NCBI GenBank assembly: GCA_937893205.1
Contig: CALBJU010000458.1
Location: forward strand, 1-7,176
DNA: 7,176 nucleotides
Direction: 5' to 3'
DNA from: an uncultured Bacteroidota bacterium
Lineage (GTDB): Bacteria > Bacteroidota > Rhodothermia > Rhodothermales > UBA10348
Part shown: piece after piece, positions 7,130 through 7,176 of the stretch
How positions within the stretch are numbered: position 1 is the first letter of the stretch
How the letters are laid out: every line of letters starts with the position of its first letter
Program-made: the position numbers and the translations under genes
The notes under the pieces: generated by a model
What the model was told of the DNA's origin: nothing
Database searches by the model: none
Seen by the model: only the letters and a program-made list of their open reading frames with translations

Positions 7130-7176
7130 TTGAGTCAATAAAGGATGATTTATCATCAGCATTAGGTGAATTGATG
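7130..7176 (+). promoter_or_regulatory. Likely control region and ribosome site of the next gene (starts at window edge)
   Basis: AGGTGA (7164-7169) lies four bases before an ATG at 7174-7176, suggesting a gene that begins at the right edge. Just upstream, GATGAT-TT-ATCATC (7144-7157) is a perfect inverted repeat with 6-base arms. TATCAT (7151-7156) inside it resembles a -10 box, with TTGAGT (7130-7135) 15 bases upstream as a poor -35. The spacing is short and the implied transcript start would almost touch the ribosome site, so the promoter is tentative; the repeat itself is certain. Confidence 0.3.

Overview
The window is ordinary bacterial chromosome, densely coding and without insertion sequences, CRISPR arrays, tRNAs or rRNAs. 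Several features point to the Bacteroidota/Rhodothermota (FCB) side of the tree. The UvrA has a Bacteroidota-like 'SPISGE' segment where many UvrA proteins have a CPxC pair. The second gene starts with the 'double-anchor' BatA-type N-terminus common in that group. Base composition is moderately GC-rich. The lineage call is inference from protein flavour, not a phylogeny.

Layout. Positions 1-2607 on the minus strand hold uvrA, the DNA-damage recognition ATPase of nucleotide excision repair. Its frame is open and free of stops up to the left window edge, where it is cut just before the second Walker B, so roughly the last 80-90 residues lie outside. A divergent intergenic region (2608-2956) follows. 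It is not empty: a strong Shine-Dalgarno with a 12-codon mini-ORF, a GCCCAGGCG direct repeat, and a 15-bp long-range helix (2802-2816 with 2892-2906). The two non-Watson-Crick pairs of that helix are G-U only if the plus strand is transcribed.

The plus strand then carries a tight three-gene cluster: a 707-residue membrane-anchored BatA/von Willebrand A protein with an Ig/CARDB-like segment and a GATase1-like domain (2957-5080); a 186-residue three-helix membrane protein of unknown function (5098-5658); and the ribosome-associated GTPase HflX (5655-7040), which overlaps its upstream neighbour by four bases (TTGA). A hairpin follows hflX. The last 50 bases look like the start region of another gene, with an inverted repeat, a Shine-Dalgarno and an ATG at the edge.

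Functionally, uvrA is a stand-alone repair gene read the other way. The plus-strand cluster couples an envelope protein of the VWA type to a translation/ribosome-rescue GTPase through a small membrane protein. Whether they share a process is not known. Three of the four genes appear to start with TTG. The item most worth following is the structured leader upstream of the VWA gene.
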